From Simplicispira hankyongi (GTDB taxonomy: Bacteria > Pseudomonadota > Gammaproteobacteria > Burkholderiales > Burkholderiaceae_C), in the NCBI RefSeq assembly GCF_003570885.1, contig NZ_QXJC01000001.1:806001-870000 (forward strand): a stretch of DNA of 64,000 bases, given 5' to 3'. The translations under genes were made by a program, and so were the position numbers. Within the stretch, counting starts at the first letter, position 1. Each line of letters starts with the position of its first letter. A model generated the notes under the pieces. It was not told the origin of the DNA. It worked only from the letters and a program-made list of their open reading frames with translations, and did no database searches. Shown here in pieces: positions 55,553 to 64,000 of this stretch.

Positions 55553-55886
55553 GGTGCCAGCGTCAGATCGACCGTGGTCTGGCTTGGCAGAACACAGGCG
55601 CTTTCGCTGGATGTCATCGGCCCGGTCATGTGCCTGCAAGGGGAGCAACGCCGCATGGCGCGCCGAGTGCGGTGCCCCCATCCTGTGAGCCCTGGTGTCA
55701 TACCGCTTGGCGCGCACAACAATGCCGCCAACGGCCAGCTCGACCTCGTCGCCACCCTTTGAGAACAAAGCGGTGGCGCCTGTCCCGCAATCTCTAAGCT
55801 TTCAATTTGATAGCTAAAAGCGACCGTGGATATTGCCGTAGAAGCCAATTTTTATTGAAATTTCCGGCAAGAACCGACCCCACGGA
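55553..55886. other. 334-base gap after the pqqE cassette
   Basis: Two genes converge here. The first 245 bases have an open minus-strand reading without a known family, probably chance or a decayed gene. Then comes divergent palindrome copy E. No clear terminator is seen. Confidence 0.5.
55808..55861. repeat. Dispersed intergenic palindrome, copy E (degenerate)
   Basis: It begins TTGATAGCTAAAAGCG and ends GAAGCCAATTTTTATTG like other copies, but the inner arms have diverged and pair poorly. Confidence 0.5.
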
Positions 55887-57026
55887 TCATCCGCCCATCT
55901 GCGCAATCGCCTGGCGGAAACGGCGCAGCGACAGTGCAAACATCACCACGCCAATCAGCAGCAGCGCCACGAAGGATGGCCATACCACCGCCAGGCCCGC
56001 CCCGCGAAACAAAATGGCCTGGCCCAGTTCGGTGAAATGCGTGGTGGGTGCGAGGGACATCACCGCTTGCACCCACTCGGGCATGCTCTCGCGCGGCGTC
56101 ATGCCGCCCGAGAGCATTTGCAGCGGCAGCATCACCAACATGACCAGCAGGCCGAACTGCGGCATGTTGCGTGCCAGCGTCGCCATGAAGATGCCCAGCG
56201 ACGTGGTGGCAAACAGGTGCAGCACCACGCCAGCAAAGAACAGCCACAGCGAGCCCTCCACCGGCACCCGCAGCAGCCCCAGCACAACGCCGTGCAGGGA
56301 CAGCAGCGTTGCCACCACCACCACCAACCCCATGGCCCACACCTTGGCCAGCATGATTTCGGTGGGCGTCACCGGCATGACCAAGAGGTGCTCGATGGTG
56401 CCATGCTCGCGCTCGCGAATCAGCGCCGCGCCGGTCAGAATGATCGAAAGCATGGTGACCTGCGAGACCAGCTCCATCAGGGAACCAAACCACACATTCG
56501 AGAGCGTGGGGTTGAAGCGCATGCGCGTCACCAGCTCTACCGGGGGAGCCTGCGTGCCCCGGTTGCGCTGCACGAACTCACCCACCTCGCCCGCCACGAT
56601 CTGCTGGGCCAGGCCACTGCCTGCAAACGCCTGGCTCATGCGCGTGGCATCCACATTGAGCTGCACAGTGGGCGAGCGCCCGGCCAGCACATCGCGCTGC
56701 AGGTTCGGCGGAATGACCAGCACCAGCGTGTAATGGCCTGCGTCCAGCGCCGGATCGACCTGGGCATTGGTGATGCGCACCGGCGCATTGAACGCGGGCG
56801 GGTAAAACGCACTGAAAATACGCGCCGACAGGGCCGAATCGTCCTCGTCCACGATGGCCATCGGCGTGTGGTGCAGCGTTTCGGGCATGGCCGTTCCCGC
56901 AGTGTAGATCGCCACGGTAAAGGTGTACACAATCAGGACCAACATCATCGGGTCGCGCCACAGGCTCCACAGCTCCTTGACGCCCAGCAGGCGGATGTTG
57001 GTCAGGTGGTGCAGCAGGCGGCGCAT
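55887..57026 (-). CDS. yhhJ: ABC-2 type permease (YhhJ-like)
   Basis: A 379-residue membrane protein with one N-terminal helix (MMLVLIVYTFTVAIYTAG), a periplasmic loop of about 130 residues, and five C-terminal helices including GALIREREHGTIEHLLV-type coupling sequence. It is the second permease of the HlyD-RbbA export system and starts two bases after rbbA. The substrate is unknown; relatives export drugs or other hydrophobic compounds. Confidence 0.87.
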   Translation of the reverse strand: MRRLLHHLTNIRLLGVKELWSLWRDPMMLVLIVYTFTVAIYTAGTAMPETLHHTPMAIVDEDDSALSARIFSAFYPPAFNAPVRITNAQVDPALDAGHYTLVLVIPPNLQRDVLAGRSPTVQLNVDATRMSQAFAGSGLAQQIVAGEVGEFVQRNRGTQAPPVELVTRMRFNPTLSNVWFGSLMELVSQVTMLSIILTGAALIREREHGTIEHLLVMPVTPTEIMLAKVWAMGLVVVVATLLSLHGVVLGLLRVPVEGSLWLFFAGVVLHLFATTSLGIFMATLARNMPQFGLLVMLVMLPLQMLSGGMTPRESMPEWVQAVMSLAPTTHFTELGQAILFRGAGLAVVWPSFVALLLIGVVMFALSLRRFRQAIAQMGG

Positions 57027-57028
57027 GC

Positions 57029-59770
57029 TCACTTTTCCTGCTTGCGCAGCAGCAGCACCGCCACGCCCAAAATCACCACCGGCGCCACGGTCAACGGCCA
57101 GAACGAGGCGGCCAGGTCGTGAAACCCCAGCGCCTTGTTGAACACCCCCCGGCTGATGGTGAACATGTGGCTGGCCGGATAAATCTCGCCGATCCAGCGC
57201 CCCGCACCCTCCAGCGACGACACCGGGTTGATCAGGCCGCCAAACTGGATGGCAGGCAGCATGGTGCCGATCATGGTGAAGAACATGGCCGCAAGCTGGC
57301 TGCGCACCAGGGCAGATGCCAGCAGGCCCAGCCCGGTGGCGCTGATGGCAAACAGCAGCGTCGCCAGTGTGAGCGTGGCCAGGCTGCCGGTGACAGGCAC
57401 GCCAAACACGGTCACGGCCAGCAGCAGCATCATGGCGAAATTGAGCATGGACAGCGCGAGATAGGGCAACTGCTTGCCCAGCAGAAACTCGGTGCGCGTG
57501 GTCGGTGTGACGTAGAGATTGATGATCGAACCCAACTCCTTCTCGCGCACCACGGCCAGCGCGGTCAACATGGCCGGCAGCATGAGCAGCAGGATGGGGA
57601 TGACCGCTGGCACCATGGACGGCAGGCTCTTGACGTCGGGGTTGTAACGAAACCGCGTTTCCACGTTCACGTTGCCTGCGGGCGCTGCGCCGGTGCGCGC
57701 TGCAATCGTCTGCACCAGCCAGTACTGGTGCATGCCCTGCACATAGCCGGCCACGGTTTCCGCGCGCTGCGGCATGGCACCATCGATCCAGGCGCCGATC
57801 TCGGCCTGCTCGCCGCGCTCCGCATGGCGGGCAAAGCCGCTGGGGATTTCCAGCGCCAGCGAAATTTTGCCGCTGCGCAGGCGCTGGTCCATGTCGGCAT
57901 CGTCCCGCAAAGGCGGCTGCTCGCTGAAGTAGCGCGAGCCCGCAAGCTGCAGCGCATAGTCGCGGCTCAGCGCGGTCTGGTCGCGGTCGAGCACCGCAAA
58001 GCGCAGGTCTTCGACATCCATGCTGATGCCGTAGCCCATCACAAACATTAGCAGCAACGAGCCCAGCAGCGCCAGCGCGCCGCGCACCGGGTCGCGCTGC
58101 AACTCCAGCGACTCGCGCCAGGCATAGCTGTAGAGGCGCCGCAGGCTGCGCCGCCAGGCGGGCTCGCGGGGCGGCGCAGCGGTGGTGGCGCGCGGGTCCT
58201 GCGCGGCTTCGGGCGTATCCGCCGCGCCGCCGCCGGCCTGCACCAGGCAATCGATAAAGGCCTGCTCCAGCGTCTGCGCTGCGTGCGCCGCCACAATGGC
58301 CTGCGGCGTATCGCTGGCAAGCACCCGGCCCGCGTGCATGAGCGAAATACGGTCGCAGCGCGCCGCCTCGTTCATGAAATGGGTCGAGATGAAGATGGTC
58401 ACCCCGTCGCGGCGCGAGAGCTCGATCATCAGGCGCCAGAAGTTGTCGCGCGCGATCGGGTCGACGCCCGAGGTCGGTTCGTCGAGGATCAGTAGCTCGG
58501 GCTTGTGCACCATGGCGACGGCGAGCGAGAGGCGCTGGCGGTGGCCGAGCGGCAGTTTCTCGGGCAACAGATTCAGAGAGTCCTGCAGGCCAAAGCGCTG
58601 CGCCATCTCGGCGGCGCGGCCCGCGACTTGCGCTTCGGGCACATGGAACAGGCGCGCGTGCAGCAGCAGGTTCTGCTCCACCGTCAGTTCGCCATAGAGA
58701 GAGAAGCCCTGCGACATGTAGCCCACGCGCTGGCGCGTGGCGATGTCCTTGGGGTCCACCGCATGGCCGAACAGCAGCGCACTGCCCTCGCTGGCGGGCA
58801 GCAGGCCCGTGAGCATCTTCATGGTGGTGGTCTTGCCGCAGCCGTTCGACCCCAAGAAACCAAAAATCTCGCCCCGGCGGATGCGCAGGCTGACCGCATC
58901 GACTGCGGTGAAATCGCCAAACCGCATGGTCAGGCCCTGCGCCTCGATGGCCACCTCCTGCGCCTGGGCGTCCGACAGGGGCGGAATTTCAATCACGCGG
59001 TGCCCGCGCCGCCGCTCCTCGGGCAGCAGGCCGATGAAGGCGGCTTCCAGATCGGCTGCGCCCGTGCGCTCCAGCAGGCCGCCGGGCGTGCCTTGCGCCA
59101 GAATGCGGCCCTCGTCCATGGCGACGAGCCAGTCAAAGCGCTGCGCCTCGTCCATGTAGGCGGTGGCCACCACCACGCTCATGCCGGGGCGCTGCTGGCG
59201 GATGCCCTCAATCAGGTCCCAGAACTGCGCGCGGGCCAGCGGATCGACGCCGGTGGTGGGCTCATCGAGAATCAGCAGGTCGGGGTCGTGGATCAGCGCG
59301 CAGCACAGCCCGAGCTTTTGCTTCATGCCGCCCGAGAGCTTGCCGACAGGGCGCGCCAGAAATGGCTGCAAGCCGGTGGCGCGGGTGAGCTGGTCGATGC
59401 GCCGGCGACGCTCCTGCGCGCCATGGCCGAACAGGCGCGCAAAGAACTGCAGGTTCTCTTCGACCGAGAGCGTGGGGTAGAGGTTTTTGCCCAGGCCCTG
59501 GGGCATGTAGGCAATGCGCGGGCAAACGCGGCGCCGGTGGCCGGCGCGTGCCATGTCGCCGCCCAGCACCTGCACCCGCCCCTGCTGCACCACGCGGGCC
59601 CCTGCCATCAGCGCCAACAGGCTGGACTTGCCCACCCCGTCGGGGCCGATCACGCCCACCATGCAGCCTGCCGGCACGTCCAGGTCGATATCGGCCAGGG
59701 CCTGTACCTGCCGATAACGCAGCCCAACACCCGCCAGCCGCGCCACGGGCGCCAAGCCCGTATCGCTCAC
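57029..59770 (-). CDS. rbbA: RbbA-like ABC transporter: two ATPase domains fused to a permease
   Basis: A 913-residue fusion. The first ATPase domain has [22 protein letters not shown] and [13 protein letters not shown]. The second has [11 protein letters not shown] and [13 protein letters not shown], but its signature reads [11 protein letters not shown] instead of LSGGQ. A C-terminal ABC-2 permease follows from about residue 540 ([15 protein letters not shown]). I place the start at the GTG at 59770, which overlaps the hlyD-family stop (GTGA). Escherichia coli RbbA has been linked to ribosomes, but the yhiI-rbbA-yhhJ order argues for export. Confidence 0.9.
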   Translation of the reverse strand: MSDTGLAPVARLAGVGLRYRQVQALADIDLDVPAGCMVGVIGPDGVGKSSLLALMAGARVVQQGRVQVLGGDMARAGHRRRVCPRIAYMPQGLGKNLYPTLSVEENLQFFARLFGHGAQERRRRIDQLTRATGLQPFLARPVGKLSGGMKQKLGLCCALIHDPDLLILDEPTTGVDPLARAQFWDLIEGIRQQRPGMSVVVATAYMDEAQRFDWLVAMDEGRILAQGTPGGLLERTGAADLEAAFIGLLPEERRRGHRVIEIPPLSDAQAQEVAIEAQGLTMRFGDFTAVDAVSLRIRRGEIFGFLGSNGCGKTTTMKMLTGLLPASEGSALLFGHAVDPKDIATRQRVGYMSQGFSLYGELTVEQNLLLHARLFHVPEAQVAGRAAEMAQRFGLQDSLNLLPEKLPLGHRQRLSLAVAMVHKPELLILDEPTSGVDPIARDNFWRLMIELSRRDGVTIFISTHFMNEAARCDRISLMHAGRVLASDTPQAIVAAHAAQTLEQAFIDCLVQAGGGAADTPEAAQDPRATTAAPPREPAWRRSLRRLYSYAWRESLELQRDPVRGALALLGSLLLMFVMGYGISMDVEDLRFAVLDRDQTALSRDYALQLAGSRYFSEQPPLRDDADMDQRLRSGKISLALEIPSGFARHAERGEQAEIGAWIDGAMPQRAETVAGYVQGMHQYWLVQTIAARTGAAPAGNVNVETRFRYNPDVKSLPSMVPAVIPILLLMLPAMLTALAVVREKELGSIINLYVTPTTRTEFLLGKQLPYLALSMLNFAMMLLLAVTVFGVPVTGSLATLTLATLLFAISATGLGLLASALVRSQLAAMFFTMIGTMLPAIQFGGLINPVSSLEGAGRWIGEIYPASHMFTISRGVFNKALGFHDLAASFWPLTVAPVVILGVAVLLLRKQEK

Positions 59771-60837
59771 GGCTGCCCTTTGATGGCCAGGTGCTCGGGC
59801 CACGCGGCCTGCGGGTCGGTGCGGATCCAGGCCATGCCGGGCAGCCCGGTCTTGACCTGCTCGATGTGGCGCAGCAGCAGATCGCGGTCGATCTGCGCAC
59901 GCACGCGGAACATGAGTTTTTGCCGCTCACTCGCGGTTTCCACGGTCTTGGGTGTGAACTGGGCCGTGCTGGCCACAAAGGACACACGCGCCGGAATCAC
60001 GAACTGCGGCGCGGCATCGAGCACGATGCGCACCTCGCTGCCCAATGCCACCCGGCCTGCGACCGCCTCCGGCAGGAAGAAGGTCATGTACACATCCGAC
60101 AGGTCGACAAGGCTCAGCACCCTGGCGCCCCCCGCCACGATTTCACCAGGGTGTGCAATGAGAAACTGCACGCGGCCGTCGCGCGGGGCCTTGAGCTCGC
60201 TCTCCGCCAGATCCACATCAATGCGCTGCAGCGTGGCTTCCATGGCCTGGACGCTGGCCTCGGCGGCGGGCACCTGGGCGCGTGCTGCATCCACCCCGGC
60301 CTCGGCCGCACGCGCCTGGGCCTTGGCCGCATTCAGCGCCGCCTGGAGGTTGCGCACCCGGGCGCGGTCGTCGTCCAGCACCTGGTCGGACAGGAAACCG
60401 TCGCGCGCCAACTGCTCGGTGCGCGGCAGGCGGCGCTGGGCCATCTGCAAATCGGTTTCGCGCTGCACCACCTGGGCCAGCGCGGCCTGGTGGTTGCCCA
60501 CGGCCTGTGCCACCTGCATCTGGCTGGTGGGCACCGCCTGGCGCGCCTGCTTCAGCCGTGCCAGGGCTTCGTCGCGCTGCGCCTGCAAGCCGTCGAGCTG
60601 CAAGCGGGCCAGCACCTGTCCGGCCTTGACGAACTCACCTTCGGACACCAGCAGCTCGCTCAAGCGGCCCGGCTGCTTGCTGGCAACGGCGATTTCCGTC
60701 GCCTCGATGCGGCCGTTGCCGCCGACCAGGCCAGCCTGCGGGTCGGCCGTGCGCCAGGGCGCCCAGGCCAGCAGCAGCGCCGCGCCGACCAGCAACAGTG
60801 CGCCGGCCGTCAGAACCGATTTCCAAGCGATCTTCAT
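59767..60837 (-). CDS. yhiI: HlyD-family periplasmic adaptor (YhiI-like)
   Basis: A 356-residue membrane-fusion protein: N-terminal anchor helix ([18 protein letters not shown]), a biotinyl-lipoyl-like half ([20 protein letters not shown]), a long alpha-helical hairpin rich in Ala/Gln/Arg, and a C-terminal beta barrel ([12 protein letters not shown]). It would bridge the RbbA/YhhJ transporter to an outer-membrane channel; no TolC-like gene is in view. It is the first gene of the export operon. Confidence 0.9.
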   Translation of the reverse strand: MKIAWKSVLTAGALLLVGAALLLAWAPWRTADPQAGLVGGNGRIEATEIAVASKQPGRLSELLVSEGEFVKAGQVLARLQLDGLQAQRDEALARLKQARQAVPTSQMQVAQAVGNHQAALAQVVQRETDLQMAQRRLPRTEQLARDGFLSDQVLDDDRARVRNLQAALNAAKAQARAAEAGVDAARAQVPAAEASVQAMEATLQRIDVDLAESELKAPRDGRVQFLIAHPGEIVAGGARVLSLVDLSDVYMTFFLPEAVAGRVALGSEVRIVLDAAPQFVIPARVSFVASTAQFTPKTVETASERQKLMFRVRAQIDRDLLLRHIEQVKTGLPGMAWIRTDPQAAWPEHLAIKGQP

Positions 60838-60902
60838 GCCGCCATTGTCCCCTCGCCGCCGGGCCGCACGGACGCCACCCGGCACCTGTTTGCCCGCGAT
60901 CA

Positions 60903-60932
60903 AGAAAAACCACCCGGACAGCGCCGGGTGGT
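60903..60932 (-). terminator. Rho-independent terminator downstream of ahpF
   Basis: On the minus strand a perfect nine-pair stem, ACCACCCGG with CCGGGTGGT and a six-base loop, is followed by five T residues. It ends the ahpF message before the hlyD-family gene. Confidence 0.85.
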
Positions 60933-60938
60933 CTTATT

Positions 60939-60991
60939 TTGATAGCTGTAAGCGCTTACTGGATAAGCGCTAGAGGCCATTTTTACTACAA
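60939..60991. repeat. Dispersed intergenic palindrome, copy F
   Basis: GATAGCT, arms AGCGCTT and AAGCGCT, then AGAGGCCATTTTT. It lies between the ahpF stop and its terminator, so it would be part of the ahpF transcript. Confidence 0.85.
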
Positions 60992-60993
60992 AT

Positions 60994-62562
60994 TCAGGCC
61001 GGCACCGGGGTACGGATCAGGTAATCGAACGCGGCCAGCGCCGCCTTCGCCCCATCGCCCGCCGCGGTGATGATCTGCTTGTACGGCGCGGTCGTGCAGT
61101 CGCCGGCGGCGAACACGCCGGGCACGTCGGTGCGGCCGTGGGCGTCCACCTGGACCTCGCCGAAGCGCGAGAGCTCCACGGTGCCCTTGAGCCACTCGGT
61201 GCTGGGCAGCAGGCCGATCTGCACGAACACGCCGTCGAGCGCAATGTCCTGCGCCTCACCCATGGTGCGGTCGGTGTAGGCCAGGCCCGTCACCTTGCTG
61301 CCGTCGCCCAGCACCGCCGTGGTCTGCGCGTTGGTAATAACGGTGACGTTGGGCATGCTGAGCAGCTTTTTCTGCAGCACCGCGTCGGCCTTGAGTTCCG
61401 GGGCGAATTCCAGCACTGTCACGCGCGCCACGACGCCGGCCAGGTCGATGGCCGCCTCGATGCCGGAGTTGCCGCCGCCAATCACGGCCACGTGCTTGCC
61501 CTTGAACAGCGGGCCGTCGCAGTGCGGGCAGTTGGTCACGCCCTTGGTGCGGTACTGCTCCTCGCCGGGCACGTTCATGTTGCGCCAGCGCGCACCGGTG
61601 GAGACGATGACGGTGCGGCTCTTGAGGCGGGCGCCGTTCTCCAACTCCACCTCGATCAGGCCGCCGGGCGTGCTGGCGGGCACCAGTGCCTTGGCGCGCT
61701 GCAGGTTCATGATGTCCACCTCGTAGTCGCGCACGTGGCGCTCCATCGCGGCGGCGAACTGCGGGCCCTCGGTGTGCTGCACCGAGAGGAAGTTCTCGAT
61801 GCCCACGGTGTCGAGCACCTGGCCGCCGAAGCGCTCGGCCGCGACGCCGGTGCGTATGCCCTTGCGCGCCGCGTACACCGCAGCGGCCGCGCCGGCCGGA
61901 CCGCCGCCGACGATGAGCACGTCGAACGGCGCCTTCTCACCGAGCTTGGCGGCGTCGCGCGCGGCGCTGCCGGTGTCGATCTTGGCGACGATTTCGGCGA
62001 GCTCCATGCGGCCCTGGCCGAAGCGCTCGCCATTCAGGAACACGGTGGGCACGCCCATGATGCCGCGCGCCTCGATCTCGTTCTGGAACACGCCGCCGTC
62101 AATCGCGGTGTGCGTGATGCGCGGGTTCAGCACGCTCATGAGGTTGAGCGCCTGCACCACGTCCGGGCAGTTGTGGCAGGAGAGCGAGTAGTAGGTCTCG
62201 AAATGGAAGTCGCCGTCCAGGCCCTTGACCTGCTCCAGCAGCTCGGCCGCTTCCTTCGACGGGTGCCCGCCGACCTGCAGCAGCGCCAGCACCAGCGAGG
62301 TGAACTCGTGACCCAGCGGCACGCCAGCGAAGCGCACGCCGCTGTTTTGCCCAGGGTTGGTGATGAGGAACGAGGGCTTGCGCACATCCAGGTCGTTCTT
62401 CTCGACCACGGTGATCTTGTCCGACTGGGCGCGGATGTCTTGCAGCAGTTCGCGCAGCTCGTTCGACGCCGTGCTGTCGTCCAGCGTGGCGACCAGTTCC
62501 ACCGGGCGCTGCAGGCGCTCCAGGTAGGCTTTCAACTGGGTTTTGAGGGTGTCGTCGAGCAT
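60994..62562 (-). CDS. ahpF: Alkyl hydroperoxide reductase subunit F
   Basis: A 522-residue flavoprotein disulfide reductase. The N-terminal double thioredoxin fold has the redox pair CHNC ([12 protein letters not shown]), followed by FAD motif [12 protein letters not shown], the active disulfide [10 protein letters not shown], and the C-terminal FAD motif [14 protein letters not shown]. It passes electrons from NADH to AhpC. It follows ahpC with a terminator-like hairpin between them. Confidence 0.97.
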   Translation of the reverse strand: MLDDTLKTQLKAYLERLQRPVELVATLDDSTASNELRELLQDIRAQSDKITVVEKNDLDVRKPSFLITNPGQNSGVRFAGVPLGHEFTSLVLALLQVGGHPSKEAAELLEQVKGLDGDFHFETYYSLSCHNCPDVVQALNLMSVLNPRITHTAIDGGVFQNEIEARGIMGVPTVFLNGERFGQGRMELAEIVAKIDTGSAARDAAKLGEKAPFDVLIVGGGPAGAAAAVYAARKGIRTGVAAERFGGQVLDTVGIENFLSVQHTEGPQFAAAMERHVRDYEVDIMNLQRAKALVPASTPGGLIEVELENGARLKSRTVIVSTGARWRNMNVPGEEQYRTKGVTNCPHCDGPLFKGKHVAVIGGGNSGIEAAIDLAGVVARVTVLEFAPELKADAVLQKKLLSMPNVTVITNAQTTAVLGDGSKVTGLAYTDRTMGEAQDIALDGVFVQIGLLPSTEWLKGTVELSRFGEVQVDAHGRTDVPGVFAAGDCTTAPYKQIITAAGDGAKAALAAFDYLIRTPVPA

Positions 62563-62595
62563 TGCGGAACTCCTGAAATTTGAATTTTTGGGCGT

Positions 62596-62624
62596 AAAAA
62601 AACCCGGGCGCCAGGCACCCGGGC
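62596..62624 (-). terminator. Terminator or attenuator between ahpC and ahpF
   Basis: On the minus strand a strong CCCGGGTGCC/GGCGCCCGGG stem leads into seven T residues. It probably ends most ahpC transcripts, so that more AhpC than AhpF is made. Confidence 0.85.
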
Positions 62625-62649
62625 GTCTTGGAGCGCTTAAGGAGGGCGC

Positions 62650-63213
62650 TTAGATCTTGCCGACGAGGTCCAGCGAAGGGGCAATGGTCTTCTCGCCTTC
62701 CTTCCACTTGGCCGGGCAGACTTCACCAGGATGCGCCGCGGTGTACTGGGCGGCCTTGAGCTTGCGCAGGGTTTCCTTCACGTCGCGGGCGATTTCGTTG
62801 GAATGCACTTCCATGGTCTTGATAAAACCATCGGGGTTGATGATGAAGGTGCCGCGCAGCGCCAGGCCTTCTTCGTCGATGTGCACGTCAAAGGCGCGGG
62901 TCAGGTGGTGCGTCGGGTCGCCGACCAGGAAGAACTTGGCCTTGCCGACGGCGGGCGAGGTTTCGTGCCAGACCTTGTGCGAGAAATGCGTGTCGGTGGT
63001 GACAACGTAGACCTCGGCACCGGCCTTCTGGAATTCTGCGTAGTTGTCGGCCGCATCTTCAACTTCGGTCGGGCAGTTGAAGGTGAAGGCGGCGGGCATG
63101 AAGATCACCACGGACCACTTGCCTTTGATGGTTTGGTCCGTCACTTCAACGAACTTGCCGTTGTGGAAGGCTTGGTTCTTGAACGGCTGGACTTGCGTAT
63201 TGATGAGGGACAT
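62650..63213 (-). CDS. ahpC: Alkyl hydroperoxide reductase subunit C (peroxiredoxin)
   Basis: A 187-residue typical 2-Cys peroxiredoxin: FMPAAFTFNCPTEVEDAADN holds the peroxidatic cysteine, and the resolving cysteine is in HPGEVCPAKWKEG. It reduces hydrogen and alkyl peroxides. The ATG at 63213 has AGGA eight bases upstream; a longer reading is not supported. It is divergent from the bacterioferritin gene with a 189-base AT-rich shared region. Confidence 0.97.
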   Translation of the reverse strand: MSLINTQVQPFKNQAFHNGKFVEVTDQTIKGKWSVVIFMPAAFTFNCPTEVEDAADNYAEFQKAGAEVYVVTTDTHFSHKVWHETSPAVGKAKFFLVGDPTHHLTRAFDVHIDEEGLALRGTFIINPDGFIKTMEVHSNEIARDVKETLRKLKAAQYTAAHPGEVCPAKWKEGEKTIAPSLDLVGKI

Positions 63214-63402
63214 TGCTGCTTTCCTTTCGGGTGATGAACTGAACACGAAGGCAAGTCTAGACACAATCAATCAATAAAACCAATCAATTCATTTCATAGT
63301 ATCGATGCCTTTTAACTATTTCAATACCCCGATCAGCGCACAGTGGCCGGCGCTGGACGCACAATGGCGCCTTCATTGCCGCACACGATAAGGAGTCCCG
63401 CT

Positions 63403-63879
63403 ATGCAAGGCGACGCACAGGTCATTGGCTACCTCCAGGCCCAGCTCAAGAACGAGCTGACCGCCATCAACCAGTACTTTTTGCACTACCGCATGCTCAA
63501 GCACTGGGGCTTTGGCAAGCTGGCCAAGAAGGAGTACGAGGAGTCCATGGGCGAGATGAAGCATGCGGATATGCTGATGGACCGCATTTTCATGCTCGAC
63601 GGCCTGCCGAACCTGCAAGACCTGGGCAAGCTGATGATTGGCGAGGACGTGCCCGAAATTCTGGCCTGCGATCTGGGCCTGGAGCGCGGCGCGCAAGCGA
63701 CGGTCAAGGAAGGCATGGCGCACTGCGAATCGGTGCGCGACTACGTTTCGCGCGATTTGCTGCAAACCATCCTCGACGACACCGAAGAGCACATCGATTT
63801 TCTGGAAACGCAGATTGAGCTGGTCGCCAAGGTCGGCGTGCAAAACTACCTGCAGTCGCACATGAGCGAACTTGAATAG
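63403..63879 (+). CDS. bfr: Bacterioferritin
   Basis: A 158-residue four-helix ferritin: VIGYLQAQLKNELTAINQYF with E18, MLKHWGFGKLAKKEYEESMG with the E51/H54 ferroxidase region, and DDTEEHIDFLETQ. The haem-ligand methionine is probably in HADMLMDRI. It stores iron and limits Fenton chemistry, which fits the ahpC neighbour. AAGGAG lies seven bases before the ATG. Confidence 0.95.
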   Translation: MQGDAQVIGYLQAQLKNELTAINQYFLHYRMLKHWGFGKLAKKEYEESMGEMKHADMLMDRIFMLDGLPNLQDLGKLMIGEDVPEILACDLGLERGAQATVKEGMAHCESVRDYVSRDLLQTILDDTEEHIDFLETQIELVAKVGVQNYLQSHMSELE

Positions 63880-63901
63880 GCCGCAGGCGGCTGCGCAACC
63901 G

Positions 63902-63926
63902 AAGCGGGCCAGGCGCCCGCTTTTTT
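63902..63926 (+). terminator. Rho-independent terminator of bfr
   Basis: An eight-pair AAGCGGGC/GCCCGCTT stem leads into six T residues 22 bases after the bfr stop. The remaining 74 bases of the window hold no recognisable gene. Confidence 0.88.
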
Positions 63927-64000
63927 ATTGCGCATGCGAGCTTGCGCCCATCCTCGCACCGGTTTGCGACAATGCCCGTACCCCTCGCCTGCCCTATCGC

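Noticed and set aside
55549-55848. A 99-codon minus-strand frame after the DHOD-like gene
   Set aside because: It has no recognised family or ribosome binding site and overlaps palindrome copy E; it could be a decayed gene but cannot be supported.
63296-63319. Possible OxyR site between ahpC and bfr (ATAG followed later by CTAT)
   Set aside because: The two elements are 20 bases apart start to start, which does not fit the 11-base spacing of OxyR half-sites.

Overview
The window reads as a chromosomal segment of a betaproteobacterium, most likely a member of the Comamonadaceae (Acidovorax/Comamonas/Simplicispira-like). The evidence is the GC-rich coding style, the conserved run ndk-rlmN-pilF-rodZ-ispG-hisS-yfgM-bamB-der-hfq-hflX-hflK, the long lysine/alanine-rich N-terminus of RpoD, and a dispersed intergenic palindrome of a type I associate with that family. 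The species cannot be fixed from the sequence alone. I recognised no tRNA, rRNA, CRISPR array or complete insertion sequence.

Positions 1-16.8 kb (minus strand) hold housekeeping genes in tightly packed, often overlapping order: RNA chaperone and GTPases (hfq, hflX, der), outer-membrane assembly (bamB, yfgM), hisS, isoprenoid synthesis (ispG), cell shape and pili (rodZ, pilF), RNA modification (rlmN, rluB, rluD), ndk, scpB, and the stress cluster surE-pcm-nlpD. From 16.9 to 25.6 kb come a quinone oxidoreductase, a diguanylate cyclase coupled to a PhoD-like phosphatase, an acyl-CoA synthetase, and a polyamine-type periplasmic binding protein coupled to a second, membrane-bound diguanylate cyclase. 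dnaG and rpoD follow at 25.7-30.2 kb. Positions 30.3-38.5 kb carry a CoA-transferase, an HxlR regulator, an FKBP isomerase, a ppsA-DUF4212-sodium symporter operon and the divergent ppsA regulator ppsR.

Positions 38.9-48.7 kb form a defence island. It is one minus-strand operon, read hsdR-hsdS-prrC-rhuM-fic-secC-hsdM: a type IC-like restriction-modification system carrying a PrrC-type anticodon nuclease (length and catalytic Arg/Glu/His conserved), a RhuM-family protein, a self-inhibited Fic enzyme and a SEC-C/UPF0149 protein. PrrC guarded by a type I enzyme is known from Escherichia coli. The extra genes and the R-first/M-last order are what make this locus unusual.

Positions 49.1-55.6 kb hold a rearranged PQQ biosynthesis locus: pqqB-pqqC-pqqA-pqqD on the minus strand and pqqE divergent on the plus strand. 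pqqE is followed in tight order by a 31-residue membrane peptide, a stand-alone urate-oxidase-N membrane domain, a SerC-like aminotransferase and a shortened dihydroorotate-dehydrogenase-like protein. That five-gene cassette is the best candidate here for an undescribed pathway. Positions 55.9-60.8 kb encode an HlyD/RbbA/permease export system. ahpF, ahpC and a bacterioferritin (oxidative stress and iron) close the window. A broken copy of the ahpF 3' end plus its downstream palindrome lies at 49.1 kb, so the PQQ-plus-exporter block is bracketed by diverged direct repeats.
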